Below are positions 15,428 to 24,637 of a DNA stretch of 64,000 bases, piece by piece. The position numbers were made by a program, and so were the translations under genes. Source of the DNA: Phycisphaerae bacterium (GTDB lineage Bacteria > Planctomycetota > Phycisphaerae > Phycisphaerales > UBA1924); contig BQMO01000010.1 of assembly GCA_022180725.1 (NCBI GenBank), forward strand, positions 1-64,000. The letters are read 5' to 3'. Numbering within the stretch: the stretch's first letter is position 1; every line of letters begins with the position of its first letter. Under the pieces are notes generated by a model that saw nothing but the letters and a program-made list of their open reading frames with translations, did not search any database and was not told the origin of the DNA.

Positions 15428-17434
15428 TCACCTCTTTCGAGCAACCAAGCGTGCCTTCAGTCGAGCGGCCTCGGCACGGCCTGAATCGTGCTGTTCCCAG
15501 GTGTCGATCGCCAGGTATCGTTCCGTTCCAGCCTCGAACAGTTCTCCTACTGAGGGCAGGGCCTCGGCGGGTACCCGAAGTCCGGCCGATGCCTTCGCTG
15601 GGGCCGGAACAAAGCCCTTGCCGCCAGTTCTCCTCGATTCACTGCCATGCCTCGACTTCGGACTGAAAGGTCGCTTCAATGCCTGCTCGTGCTGACTCCG
15701 ACTGCCGTTCAGACGTGCGATATCGCTGGCAACAGTCTTCAGGTCATCATTGAGCCTTCGCTGCCGAGCCTTCCAGTCCGAGTCGCTCTCCTCCTTCCGC
15801 TGACCATTCTTGCTCTCCTCGTCTAGTAACGACTTCTGCTGCTTCGCAGCGGCAATCTTGGCATCAATCTCGTCCAGTTGCGCCTTGTGCTCGGCCTGCT
15901 CCTTCTCCCATAGCTCGCGCTGTTGCTGTTCGTCGGCCTTGGCAATGTCGCTATCCACGCCACCGGCGTACTCCTGCACGCCCGCTTCGAGCGTCTCCAG
16001 GCGTGCCACGAAACCACGGGCGGCATCCACCGACCCGCCGGCGAGTTTCACGGCCGCAAGCGACTCGCACTCGGCCACCAGTTCGCGTCGCTTCCGGTCA
16101 AGGCCAAGTACCCCTTCAAACCAGCGTCCGAGTGTCGTTCTCGCCTGATCACTACGTTCCCCGGCGGACTTGAGGAGTTCACCACAGGTCTTAACACGCG
16201 CGGACATTGATTTGTCCGCTTCATCCCACTGCTGGTAAAGGCCGCTGCGCACCGCTTTCGCAGGTGGCGTAGGCGGGACATTCGTCCAGGCGAAGATTGC
16301 CTTGCGGACGAGCGGAGGTGCGTCCGGCCACTTCGCCGGCTCCTTGCTCGAGACCTCATCCAGAGACTCGCAAGGAACCTCTCCGACCTCAATCTCATCT
16401 GCGTCGATGCATGGCTTGGCTGCGGCAGCATTCGGAAGCCAAACCGCCCCAGACAGGGTCCGCAGAGGTACCTCTCTGCGGAGAACAGCTGCTGGCCTGG
16501 CTTGAAGCAGCGCATCGTGGAGCGTGCGAGCTTGAGACGAGTTGAGTGTGATCCGGAGCATGAAGTCAGCAATCGGCCATTCGATCATGCCCTCCGACGG
16601 TGTCACCCACATGTCCGGCAGCGCCTGCGCAAGACCGATCACTTCCGACCCGGCCGCAACAAGCGCTGCAAGCTCCGCCTGACCATCTCCCGATGGCGCA
16701 ATGACAAGTCGTCGCGCCCGCTTGGGCAGCCCGGCGATGCCGTTCCGAACACAAACCCCGTCACCCGGGACAACTTCAGTATCGACTGGTCGGCGAAGCA
16801 GTCGCACCGGGCCGTCTGTTGGCGGGACGACATCCACTGGTCGATCCTGGGGCGGCTGAAACGTCAATGACGGCGACTTTGGCTCTGTCCATGCCTCATC
16901 AGCTGCGTGGTGCCAGAACCAGTGAAGGGCCACGCGGACGAACCCTGCGCTCTGGCTCTCGTCCAGTTCGACAGCCCATTGAGGGGCTCCGCTCGCAAGG
17001 GCACCGGCGCAGAGCACAGCGCGCCGGGTCGAGCAGTTCACCACCGCCGAAAGCAGCGGAAGCGAAGTGCGGCGAGCGAGCACGAAAGCAGATGCCCTGT
17101 CACGCAGGCCTGGATCTCTCTGCCCTGTGCCGAAGCCCGTGGGACCCAACACATAAACCCGACGGTCACCGACTGCGGCATCAAGCATGGCTCGCGTGAA
17201 CACACCAGGTGCCGAGTCCGACAGCACAAACATCGACGGCTGACTGGCATCACCCAGTACACGGCGGATCAGGTCACCGACGTGGGCACTAGCGGGGTCC
17301 ATCCAAGGGCCATTGAGAACGAAGTTCGGTGTGCTGTCAGAGAAACACTCCCACGCCACGGGCAGCCGAACCTCGGAACGGTCGACGGCCTTGCTGCGCG
17401 AATGCGGCACGATGGGGCCACGTAGCGTGCTCAT
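15428..17434 (-). CDS. Unknown 668-residue protein, possible degenerate PLD fold plus coiled coil (operon gene 4)
   Basis: I do not recognise a named family. The start ATG 17434 overlaps the stop of the upstream gene by four bases (ATGA); a longer frame to 17506 is rejected. In the first 200 residues, short pieces such as QWAVELDESQSAGFVRVALH followed by WFWH resemble the region after the second catalytic motif in phospholipase-D-like defence proteins, but no HxK motif is present. Residues of about 430-600 are charged and heptad-like (ELWEKEQAEHKAQLDEIDAK), a likely coiled coil. It could be a structural or regulatory partner of the operon's helicase. Confidence 0.6.
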   Translation of the reverse strand: MSTLRGPIVPHSRSKAVDRSEVRLPVAWECFSDSTPNFVLNGPWMDPASAHVGDLIRRVLGDASQPSMFVLSDSAPGVFTRAMLDAAVGDRRVYVLGPTGFGTGQRDPGLRDRASAFVLARRTSLPLLSAVVNCSTRRAVLCAGALASGAPQWAVELDESQSAGFVRVALHWFWHHAADEAWTEPKSPSLTFQPPQDRPVDVVPPTDGPVRLLRRPVDTEVVPGDGVCVRNGIAGLPKRARRLVIAPSGDGQAELAALVAAGSEVIGLAQALPDMWVTPSEGMIEWPIADFMLRITLNSSQARTLHDALLQARPAAVLRREVPLRTLSGAVWLPNAAAAKPCIDADEIEVGEVPCESLDEVSSKEPAKWPDAPPLVRKAIFAWTNVPPTPPAKAVRSGLYQQWDEADKSMSARVKTCGELLKSAGERSDQARTTLGRWFEGVLGLDRKRRELVAECESLAAVKLAGGSVDAARGFVARLETLEAGVQEYAGGVDSDIAKADEQQQRELWEKEQAEHKAQLDEIDAKIAAAKQQKSLLDEESKNGQRKEESDSDWKARQRRLNDDLKTVASDIARLNGSRSQHEQALKRPFSPKSRHGSESRRTGGKGFVPAPAKASAGLRVPAEALPSVGELFEAGTERYLAIDTWEQHDSGRAEAARLKARLVARKR

Positions 17435-19101
17435 ACGGGCTTCCCTCCATCGAACCACTTGACGAGGTATGGGTAGTACAACTCTGGCGGTGCGACCGGT
17501 GTGCATGCCAGATCACGCCACTTGAGGGGCGTGTCCGGGGCCGCAGTCTTTCCGGGAAGAGGTCGTGCGTCGAGTGGGCTGTTGGACATCTGCCACGCGA
17601 GACGGGTATCGCCAGCGTCGATGAGAAGGAACCGGTCGTGCGGTTGCTCGGCCCTGATACGTCCGAATGCCTGCTCATACCACGCGGGCGCTTCGCCAAC
17701 TGCCTGCTGGATTCTCGCGGCCTGCTTTGGGTCCTCCGCATCCCGATCCGTCAGCACGAGGAGCCGCGAGTTCGCATGCTGCTGACGTAGCGAATCATGC
17801 AGAAGCTTGAGGCAGGCCAGGTTGCCATCGCCGCGAACGAAGCGATCGCAGATGAGCACACGCCGCGGGCGGACCGTGCCGAGCAATCGAGACAGCAACT
17901 CCTGCATCGAGAGGTTGGAGCTTCGAACGAGCCGAACACTCGCGGGCGATGAAGGTGCCGAGAGAGCCACCTTTGTGGACTTCGCAACCACCACACTGGG
18001 TTCGCAGGTCAGGTCAAGCCCCGCCGCAACCCGCCAGAACACCGTCCGCTCGTTCCGTGCCTCCTTCAGTATCTCTTCGGGCTCCGGTGCCGCGGTCATC
18101 GCCTCGAGCGGCGTGCCTTCGGTGACGGAGACGTAGTCTGCGTTCAGAGCGTCCACCGATCGATACCCGGGTTCGGCGAGGTGACGACGCAGTCTCCAGA
18201 GCATCCATCGACGAGCGTCATCCGGCGTCGCCGGGCCGACAGGCACCTCTGTGATGCGGACATCCTCATAGACGTCACCATCGGGACCTTCAACCTCGTC
18301 GAGATTGACCGAGGTCTGAAAGGTCTGTCGTACGGCTTCGTCAAGAGTTTCCCTGAACGGCACGTCGAGGCGGCGTTGCTGAAGATTCCAGCGACCCTCC
18401 GCAGGTTTGACTCCACGCATCCAACGGTCGGACAGCGTGCGCAAGTCGCACGGACGATCTGTAGGTGTGGAACGAATCGGCCCCGGGTCGCCATCGCGGC
18501 CACCGGCGATGCGTCCGGCGAGCGTCCATTGGCTTATTCCCAAGCGGAAGTCAATGTTCCACCGAAACTCGCACGTGGACTGATGGTCAGAATCCGTATA
18601 CCCGAGCGGCTCAGAGTTCCCGCTCGGCAGATCACGCACCGCAAACCCCTTGCCCGAAATGACCGACCGCCAGACCTGGTTCATGTCGATCGTCAAGGGC
18701 AGTAGGGCAGGAGTTCCCTCATCGTTGCGGTCGATCCGGATTCGCTCCCAGTGAAGGATGCGCCCGCCGAGAACGGGGTGCTCGACACCCCACAGCGCGT
18801 ACACACCCTGTTCAAGCAGGGGCGCTTCACCTTCTTCGCTCGCTGCTTGCTCACCCGCCTCGATGAGCTTGCCACGGCTGTCGCACAGGCCGATCTCGCG
18901 GCACCAGTCGATGATGTTCCTGCATGCTACGTCCGAGGCATCGGGCAGCACGCTGCGCACCACCTCGTGCGTGATGACGCCACCGGTCTTAAGCGCTGCC
19001 CGGCAGAGGGCTTGCATTTCCGGTCGCTTGACGTACACGGCCATCTCTGCAAACGCAGCAAATCGGTGCACCTCCAGGGACTCCACGATTTCACATCTCA
19101 C
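17431..19101 (-). CDS. Unknown 556-residue protein with C-terminal PLD-like motif (operon gene 3)
   Basis: The C-terminal third has an alternating strand-helix pattern: PRRVLICDRFVRGDGNLACL, then LLVLTDRD, and finally HDRFLLIDAGDTRLAWQMS. The last part resembles the HxK region of phospholipase-D-like domains, but the lysine is replaced by arginine (HDR), as in some PLD-like toxin families. The N-terminal 350 residues match nothing I know and begin with a winged-helix-like stretch. Start and stop both overlap the neighbours by four bases. The role is likely that of nuclease-like effector or sensor, with low certainty. Confidence 0.6.
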   Translation of the reverse strand: MRCEIVESLEVHRFAAFAEMAVYVKRPEMQALCRAALKTGGVITHEVVRSVLPDASDVACRNIIDWCREIGLCDSRGKLIEAGEQAASEEGEAPLLEQGVYALWGVEHPVLGGRILHWERIRIDRNDEGTPALLPLTIDMNQVWRSVISGKGFAVRDLPSGNSEPLGYTDSDHQSTCEFRWNIDFRLGISQWTLAGRIAGGRDGDPGPIRSTPTDRPCDLRTLSDRWMRGVKPAEGRWNLQQRRLDVPFRETLDEAVRQTFQTSVNLDEVEGPDGDVYEDVRITEVPVGPATPDDARRWMLWRLRRHLAEPGYRSVDALNADYVSVTEGTPLEAMTAAPEPEEILKEARNERTVFWRVAAGLDLTCEPSVVVAKSTKVALSAPSSPASVRLVRSSNLSMQELLSRLLGTVRPRRVLICDRFVRGDGNLACLKLLHDSLRQQHANSRLLVLTDRDAEDPKQAARIQQAVGEAPAWYEQAFGRIRAEQPHDRFLLIDAGDTRLAWQMSNSPLDARPLPGKTAAPDTPLKWRDLACTPVAPPELYYPYLVKWFDGGKPV

Positions 19102-22100
19102 GAGTGCCTTCCCCCATTGATACGAGGCGTCATGGTGGCCAACTCCCTGAGTTCCGACGCCACGCGATCATCCTTGGCATAGAAATCGTACCTGCCGAAG
19201 ATGACCAGTTGTTGCCGCGCTCTCGTCACCCCGACGTTGATCCTGTTCGGGCTGTCAAGAAACCCCACGCGCCCGGTGTTCCGCATCGAGAGCAGTACCA
19301 GATCCGCCTCCCGTCCCTGAAACCGATCGACCGTGCCGCAGCGAATCTCGATCAGCGGCTCGTCCTCATTTGGGTACAGAAAGCAGTGACGTGCGTCCGA
19401 TCCGGTAACTTGTCGCACCATGTCGGAAATCGCCTCCTCCTGGCGGACGTAGAAGCACAGACACGCGACCTCCCACACCGCGCTCTTCTTGCCGGTTGGC
19501 GGTCTGCGGCCAGCAGGTGGCCCCTTGCGCTCGGCCCACTCGATAAACCGCTCTAGCCAGGACTTCATCGCCTTCACTTCGGCTTCGTTTACACCCCGGT
19601 GTTCGCTCCCGTGGATGTCCATCCATACTCGGCGTCTGCGGACCTCTGGCGCAAAGTCCCATCGGACGACCGCATCACGCATCGGAATCGTGTTGGCATC
19701 CCGCAAGGCGGCTTGCTTGGCCAATCGCTCATAGATGACGCTTCGTGGGTAGTTCGAGATCTCGGGGTGCATCCGATGCTGATAGGTCAGGCACTCGAAC
19801 CTGGCCTCCAAGACCTCCAGTGAGGCGCGCAGCCCATGTGCCAGAAAGTTCGGGCGGCGTGACCTACCGGCACCGACACCCTCTTGCACGACCTCGATCA
19901 CGCTCGGGAGACCGATGTCGCGTTGATCCGCGATCGCCTCCCGAATCCCCTTCCACGTCTGTGGCACGAGTTCGTCCAGCCCGCGTTGCATCCGCTCTCG
20001 CTCCTGCCGATCGGCGCTCCACCGCAGTTCGTGCGATCGCTTCAATCGCCAAGCGACCTCAGCGGCCCAGGTTCGGCGAGAGAGGAAGTCTCGCTCGATC
20101 CTCTCCAACTCGCCACGAATGACAATCTGCCTGCCTCGCTCTCGAAACGGCCGGATTCGAGGCGAGTGCGTCAGGGCGGCCACGTGCCGGAATGCCCAAG
20201 ATGTGGACTCTTCCATCGGCCCGGTGGCGAACACGACCCCAGAAGGCAGCGCATCATGGACTTGAGACCAGGCGTCCAGATCCACCAGCACCCACTCTGC
20301 CGCTGCAAGGCGGAGCACCGCGCCCGAGCCGCTATCCAGTTCTTTGACGGTCACTCGCGGGACTGGCCCCGGACGCGCATTCCGCGACACGCGAGCGATC
20401 TGCCGTTTTGAGTCGGACTCCAGAAGTTCTCGCTCCAGATGATCGAGCACCTCCGCCGCCTCGACGATCAGCCATCGCACGCCCGCACCTCGCACCGGCT
20501 CACGGGTCAATCTCCACGCAATGAGTCGGGAACGTTGCAAAGCCTGCGGGATCAGGTCCTTGCCGGCATCGTCGCTCACATGCGCGATGTTGGCTTCGAG
20601 ATCGTCGACGTTCGTGAAGGGAGGCAACTGCTGCACGTCACCGACGATGATGTGCTTGCGGGCAAGCAATGCCGGTATGATGAACTCGGTCACAGTCGTC
20701 TTGCTCGCCTCGTCGATGATGAGCAGGTCCCAGGGCACGAGGGTCGTCAGTGGCCGGTCGCCACCCGTGAATCTCTGCGACCGCAACTGCGGATGATTGA
20801 GGATCCCGGCTGTTGTTCTGCACGTCAGATTGGCACTCGTTACAACGAGGCTCTGCGCGGCCTCCCATCGCTCGTCATCGGACAGATCCTCAAAGAGGCC
20901 ATGGGCATGCCAGGAGTCCAAGACCGACTGGATTCGCCGGTCAAGTTGCAGAGCGCGTACCTTCTCATCCACCCGATCCTCGATACCAATCCGGACCGCT
21001 TCAAGCATCTCTGGACGTTTGTCGTAAAGCTTCTCCAGCGCGTTGTCGATAGCAACGTGCGTCGTGGCGCACATGAGCACACGCTCGCCCCTCTTGATCG
21101 CCTGCAGCACCAGCTCGCAGATCGCGGTCGTCTTGCCGGACCCGGGCGGCCCTTGAAGCAGCGCGATATCGGTTGTGGCAAGGGCCTTGCGCACGAAGTC
21201 GCGCTGCTCCTCGGTGCCGTCGATCTCGGGTTTGTCGAGCAGCTCCCAATCCGGCTCAGGCAAAGACCACACCGGGACATCGGGCCACCACGCCTTCTCC
21301 GGATTCTCGCACAGACGGATCAGGCCGCGATGCGCGGGCAGCGGGCTGTATCGCAGTTGCTGAACGGCTCTCTTCTGGGTATCGACGGCCCGTGTGTCAA
21401 GGGGTGCGTAGAGGAACTGGGTTCCCTTCGCCGGCAAGTCCTTGAGGCGCAGCTGGTATCGGTCGCGGTCTACCTCAAAAATCCGTAGGCTCTCCGCGTG
21501 CCGTCGCTCGGGGGCTGTCCAGATCTCGCGTACCTCCTCGCCCTCGCAGAACTCGGCCCGCGGGTCCAGCAATGCCTGATCAGCGGGAAAGTCGTCCGGC
21601 AGCAGGAGTTGAATCCAGTTCCCGCTGCGTCCTCGTCCATCAGTTGGTTTGGCCTCCAGACGCACACGCTTGTCCGTTTGCAGAACACTACCCGAAAGCG
21701 GTTCGTCCAATCGCAGCGTGTCGCCGAGGATGGGATACTCGCGTCGTTTGGAATCGCGTGCGATTCTGCACTCTGCCCAAACGGACAATGCCGAGCATTC
21801 TCGCCGCTGTCCATCAACGATGAGGGTCGAGTCTTCGATGCGTCCTTCGAGGCAAAGGACCTCATCCTCGTCGATTCGACCCCACCAACGAACTTCCAGC
21901 GCCCGTCCGTCCTCGGCTGCAACAGATTGCGGTCTGCCTGAGGCAGCGGGCTTCCGAGCCACGCACTCCTGCCCGCACCACTCGATCCGATCACCCTCCA
22001 TCAACTGCTCGGAATCAGTCTCAATCAGCAGGCCCGCCGGAACTTGCGTCGCCGCGGTGACGCGGAGGTACTCCTGGCGGTCGACATTGTTGAGCTTGCG

Positions 22101-22394
22101 GGTGAGGTCAAATCCTCGGTGTGAAGGCCATCCCTCCAGCAGCCAACGCACGCTCGCGTGAGCACGTAGGACGACCAGCGTGTCGAGAGGGTGCAACCGA
22201 TACACGTGCTTGCGACGGACAAGTTCGAACGCAAAGCGGTGCCGTTGTTGGCGTTCCTCCGCGTTCTGGCGTGCTTGGAACAGGTACCTCTCGAATGGGC
22301 CAAGCGCATCGCGGGCCTGCTGTTGAATCACAGTAGCCCGCTGGGGCGGCTCCATTGCTAAGTAGTTCAGTAGTCCCACGAGCCTGCCTCTCAT
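19098..22394 (-). CDS. SF1 helicase, COG1112/DNA2-UPF1-like (operon gene 2)
   Basis: A 1098-residue superfamily 1 helicase. Motifs in order: Walker A LLQGPPGSGKTTA near residue 433, a TTHVAIDNALEKL motif Ia, Walker B LLIIDEASKT near residue 590, motif III GDVQQLPPF, motif IV YQHRMHPEIS, motif V VDRFQGREADLVLLSMRN and motif VI NVGVTRARQQLVIFG. This is the AAA_11/AAA_12 (UPF1/DNA2/COG1112) type. The N-terminal 400 residues are a long non-motif region, beta-rich, that may bind nucleic acid or a partner. The gap to the preceding ATPase gene is 18 bases, and the gene ends in a four-base overlap with the next. Confidence 0.9.
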   Translation of the reverse strand: MRGRLVGLLNYLAMEPPQRATVIQQQARDALGPFERYLFQARQNAEERQQRHRFAFELVRRKHVYRLHPLDTLVVLRAHASVRWLLEGWPSHRGFDLTRKLNNVDRQEYLRVTAATQVPAGLLIETDSEQLMEGDRIEWCGQECVARKPAASGRPQSVAAEDGRALEVRWWGRIDEDEVLCLEGRIEDSTLIVDGQRRECSALSVWAECRIARDSKRREYPILGDTLRLDEPLSGSVLQTDKRVRLEAKPTDGRGRSGNWIQLLLPDDFPADQALLDPRAEFCEGEEVREIWTAPERRHAESLRIFEVDRDRYQLRLKDLPAKGTQFLYAPLDTRAVDTQKRAVQQLRYSPLPAHRGLIRLCENPEKAWWPDVPVWSLPEPDWELLDKPEIDGTEEQRDFVRKALATTDIALLQGPPGSGKTTAICELVLQAIKRGERVLMCATTHVAIDNALEKLYDKRPEMLEAVRIGIEDRVDEKVRALQLDRRIQSVLDSWHAHGLFEDLSDDERWEAAQSLVVTSANLTCRTTAGILNHPQLRSQRFTGGDRPLTTLVPWDLLIIDEASKTTVTEFIIPALLARKHIIVGDVQQLPPFTNVDDLEANIAHVSDDAGKDLIPQALQRSRLIAWRLTREPVRGAGVRWLIVEAAEVLDHLERELLESDSKRQIARVSRNARPGPVPRVTVKELDSGSGAVLRLAAAEWVLVDLDAWSQVHDALPSGVVFATGPMEESTSWAFRHVAALTHSPRIRPFRERGRQIVIRGELERIERDFLSRRTWAAEVAWRLKRSHELRWSADRQERERMQRGLDELVPQTWKGIREAIADQRDIGLPSVIEVVQEGVGAGRSRRPNFLAHGLRASLEVLEARFECLTYQHRMHPEISNYPRSVIYERLAKQAALRDANTIPMRDAVVRWDFAPEVRRRRVWMDIHGSEHRGVNEAEVKAMKSWLERFIEWAERKGPPAGRRPPTGKKSAVWEVACLCFYVRQEEAISDMVRQVTGSDARHCFLYPNEDEPLIEIRCGTVDRFQGREADLVLLSMRNTGRVGFLDSPNRINVGVTRARQQLVIFGRYDFYAKDDRVASELRELATMTPRINGGRHS

Positions 22395-22412
22395 TGTTGC
22401 TGGACAACGTGC

Positions 22413-24029
22413 TCACTTTCGACGCTCGCCGCGATCCTCGGTTCCCGCGGCTGACGTTCGTGGTACGAAGGGATTGCGTTGCTCCTGACGGAGGATCGGA
22501 ACCGGCCCACCCGTATCCTGAGGCAACGGCTCGGGTTCCTGGCTGCTCGCCCGCCTCGCCCTGGCCAGTGACCATTCCCTCAGTTGGGTGATCTGGTCGC
22601 GCATCGTGCGTGAGAGCGGGTACGTTGCCTTGATCGCACGGGCAATGTGCTCGGTGGTGACCTCCTTGCCTTCGGCGAAGGACTCGAACAGGGCCTCCCG
22701 GACCGCTTCTTCGAGCTCCGCGCCCGAGAAGCCAAGCGACTCCTGGGCAAGCCGGTCCAGTTCGAAGTCCTTTGGTGTGCGCTTCTTCTTGGACAGGTGA
22801 ATCGAGAGGATCTCCTTGCGGGCGTCCGCGGTGGGCAGATCGACGAAGAAGATCTCGTCGAATCGCCCCTTCCGCAGCAGTTCGGGGGGTAGCGCTTCGA
22901 TGCGATTCGCTGTGGCGACAGTGAAGACGGGCGCAGTCTTCTCTTGCATCCACGTCAGCAACGTGCCGCCCACGCGAGCGGAAACCCCCGCGTCAAGCTG
23001 ATCCGAACTGCCCATCCCAGAAAGGCCCTTCTCAATCTCGTCGATCCACAACACACACGGGGCCAGCGCTTCAGCGACCTGGAGCGCAAGCCGCATGTTG
23101 CCCTCGGACTGCCCAACGACCCCACCGAACACGCGGCCCAGATCGAACCTCAGCAATGGGAACTGCCATGCGGCAGCAACAGACTTAGCAATCAGTGACT
23201 TGCCGCACCCTTGAATGCCGAGCAGTACGATCCCACGCGGCGGCTCGAGCCCGTGCTCACGAGCGCCGTGCCCGAAGCCGCGTCCGCGGCGATCCAGCCA
23301 CGCCTTGAGATTGTCCAGGCCGCCGACATCTCGCATCGTGGCGTTCGGCTCGAAGTACTCCAGCACGCCGCTTTGCTTGATGACCCGCGACTTCTCCTGC
23401 GCCACCAGGGGGATGGCCTCCGGCCCAAGCCGCCCCTTCTCGTGCGCTGCACGAGCGAAGGCCAGACGAGCTTCCATGACGGTCAAGCCCCTCGCTGCTT
23501 CGAGCAGCGGCTCGACGGGATCACACTCGACTGCCTGCTCCTGCGCGACGCTGAGGCAGACTTCCTTCAGGTCTTCTTGGTCAGGTAAGGGCACGTCAAG
23601 GGCAGGAATCTCCTTCACGGTCTCGGGTGGCAGACCCGGAACGGGACCAGAGAGAATGAGCAGTTTGCGCGGCGAGCCGCGGAGTCGTGCAGTTTCTCGT
23701 AGCCATCGGGCCACTTCATGCCTGCGATCCGACGCCAGGTAGAAATGGTGTGCGTCCTCCATGAGGAGGATCGCCGGCTTCTTGTCCTCGCAGTGCGACT
23801 TGAGCACCTCTTGGGGGTCGGACTGGCTCGGGTCCGGTTGGCCAACCTGGGCCTCCTCATCGAGATCCGCCACTCCGCGAGAAAGACTCCAGACGCGAGC
23901 CGGTATGTCAAGATCTCGGGACAGGCCCGCGACGAAACCCCGCACCCGCTCCCATTCATGCGAGACGATCTGGATGGCGGCCGCGTCTGATTGCGCGAGG
24001 GCGAGCAACTCCTGATAGAACTTGGGCAT
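22413..24029 (-). CDS. Ycf46-like AAA+ ATPase (operon gene 1)
   Basis: A 538-residue AAA+ ATPase. The classical AAA domain occupies residues of about 260-460: Walker [14 protein letters not shown], Walker [11 protein letters not shown], sensor 1 and arginine fingers in [20 protein letters not shown]. The N-terminal part ([33 protein letters not shown]) is the degenerate ATPase-like region typical of chloroplast/cyanobacterial Ycf46. The operon's DUF1257 and DUF2997 genes are the usual partners of Ycf46-type ATPases. A TACAAT hexamer at 24036-24041 lies only six bases before the ATG, so the messenger may be leaderless. Confidence 0.88.
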   Translation of the reverse strand: MPKFYQELLALAQSDAAAIQIVSHEWERVRGFVAGLSRDLDIPARVWSLSRGVADLDEEAQVGQPDPSQSDPQEVLKSHCEDKKPAILLMEDAHHFYLASDRRHEVARWLRETARLRGSPRKLLILSGPVPGLPPETVKEIPALDVPLPDQEDLKEVCLSVAQEQAVECDPVEPLLEAARGLTVMEARLAFARAAHEKGRLGPEAIPLVAQEKSRVIKQSGVLEYFEPNATMRDVGGLDNLKAWLDRRGRGFGHGAREHGLEPPRGIVLLGIQGCGKSLIAKSVAAAWQFPLLRFDLGRVFGGVVGQSEGNMRLALQVAEALAPCVLWIDEIEKGLSGMGSSDQLDAGVSARVGGTLLTWMQEKTAPVFTVATANRIEALPPELLRKGRFDEIFFVDLPTADARKEILSIHLSKKKRTPKDFELDRLAQESLGFSGAELEEAVREALFESFAEGKEVTTEHIARAIKATYPLSRTMRDQITQLREWSLARARRASSQEPEPLPQDTGGPVPILRQEQRNPFVPRTSAAGTEDRGERRK

Positions 24030-24035
24030 GCGGCG

Positions 24036-24041
24036 ATTGTA
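24036..24041 (-). promoter_or_regulatory. Possible -10 element of the seven-gene operon
   Basis: TACAAT read on the minus strand, six bases before the ATG of the AAA+ gene. No good -35 hexamer occurs at a 16-18 base distance (TTGGGA is 14 away). If used, transcription would begin at or next to the start codon. The absence of a Shine-Dalgarno sequence fits a leaderless messenger. Confidence 0.3.
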
Positions 24042-24637
24042 CGAGTCGATGCGATTCCCAACCTGATCGGCGCGGTGCCCATCGGCTGAGCATCTGCGGA
24101 CTCTCTCAGCCTCTCTCTTCTGAAACGGCTCCCAGCAAGGCCCACCCCTGATCGGAACCCCGCGTCAAATCGGCGGGGGCGCTAACCGAGAGAGTCAGAG
24201 AGTTTGAGAGGTTCGGGCGAGAGGCCGACCGGAACCCTGGGGGTTCTCGTCGCCCGCCCGATGGGCCGGGCCAAACCGAGAGCGCGGCCGCGTGGGCTGG
24301 CTGGCGACCGTGCGGCGCAAAACCCAATCCTGACAGGACTTTGCGCGACCTGCCGCGAGCACCGCCGCACGCCCGGAGACCGCCGGGTGCGTAAACCAAA
24401 ACCGGCCCGCTTTCGCGGGCCGGTCAGAAGCTCCGTATCCACAACCCAGGCGAACGGATTCTCTGTCCCTAACGGCCGGTATTCCAGGGAAATGACGGGT
24501 TGACGCGCGACGGGCAGGGCCCGGTGCCCCCGGGTGCCACTCTGGGGATACCCGGCCCCCAGTGAGGCGTCAGGCGGGTCAGAAATCAATACCATTGGCC
24601 CTAACCCGCCCCGATTCATCCCCCGGACCGTCTGTAG
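24042..24637. other. Structured 600-base intergenic region between two divergent operons
   Basis: There is no convincing gene between the divergent starts at 24029 and 24638. The region is unusually rich in stem-loops: 24232-24246 (six bp), 24252-24271 (bulged), 24315-24346 (seven bp outer GCGCAAA/TTTGCGC plus inner TCCT/AGGA), 24370-24389, 24401-24424 (ten bp perfect) and 24542-24562 (six bp). Purine-rich GAGAG tracts flank it at 24186-24210, with their complement at 24099-24118. It probably contains promoters for both operons and might encode a structured RNA. A short open frame at 24182-24619 on the minus strand looks non-coding. Confidence 0.5.
24396..24424 (-). terminator. Rho-independent terminator, minus strand
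   Basis: A perfect ten-bp stem ACCGGCCCGC / GCGGGCCGGT with a GAAA loop (24424 down to 24401 on the minus strand) is followed by TTTGGTTT. The T-rich side is on the minus strand, although no annotated minus-strand gene ends here. A transcript starting somewhere in 24430-24637 would therefore end at this point. Confidence 0.55.

Noticed and set aside
24182..24619. Minus-strand frame of 145 residues
   Set aside because: Crosses several hairpins and a terminator; no homology or ribosome-binding site, and composition does not resemble neighbouring genes.
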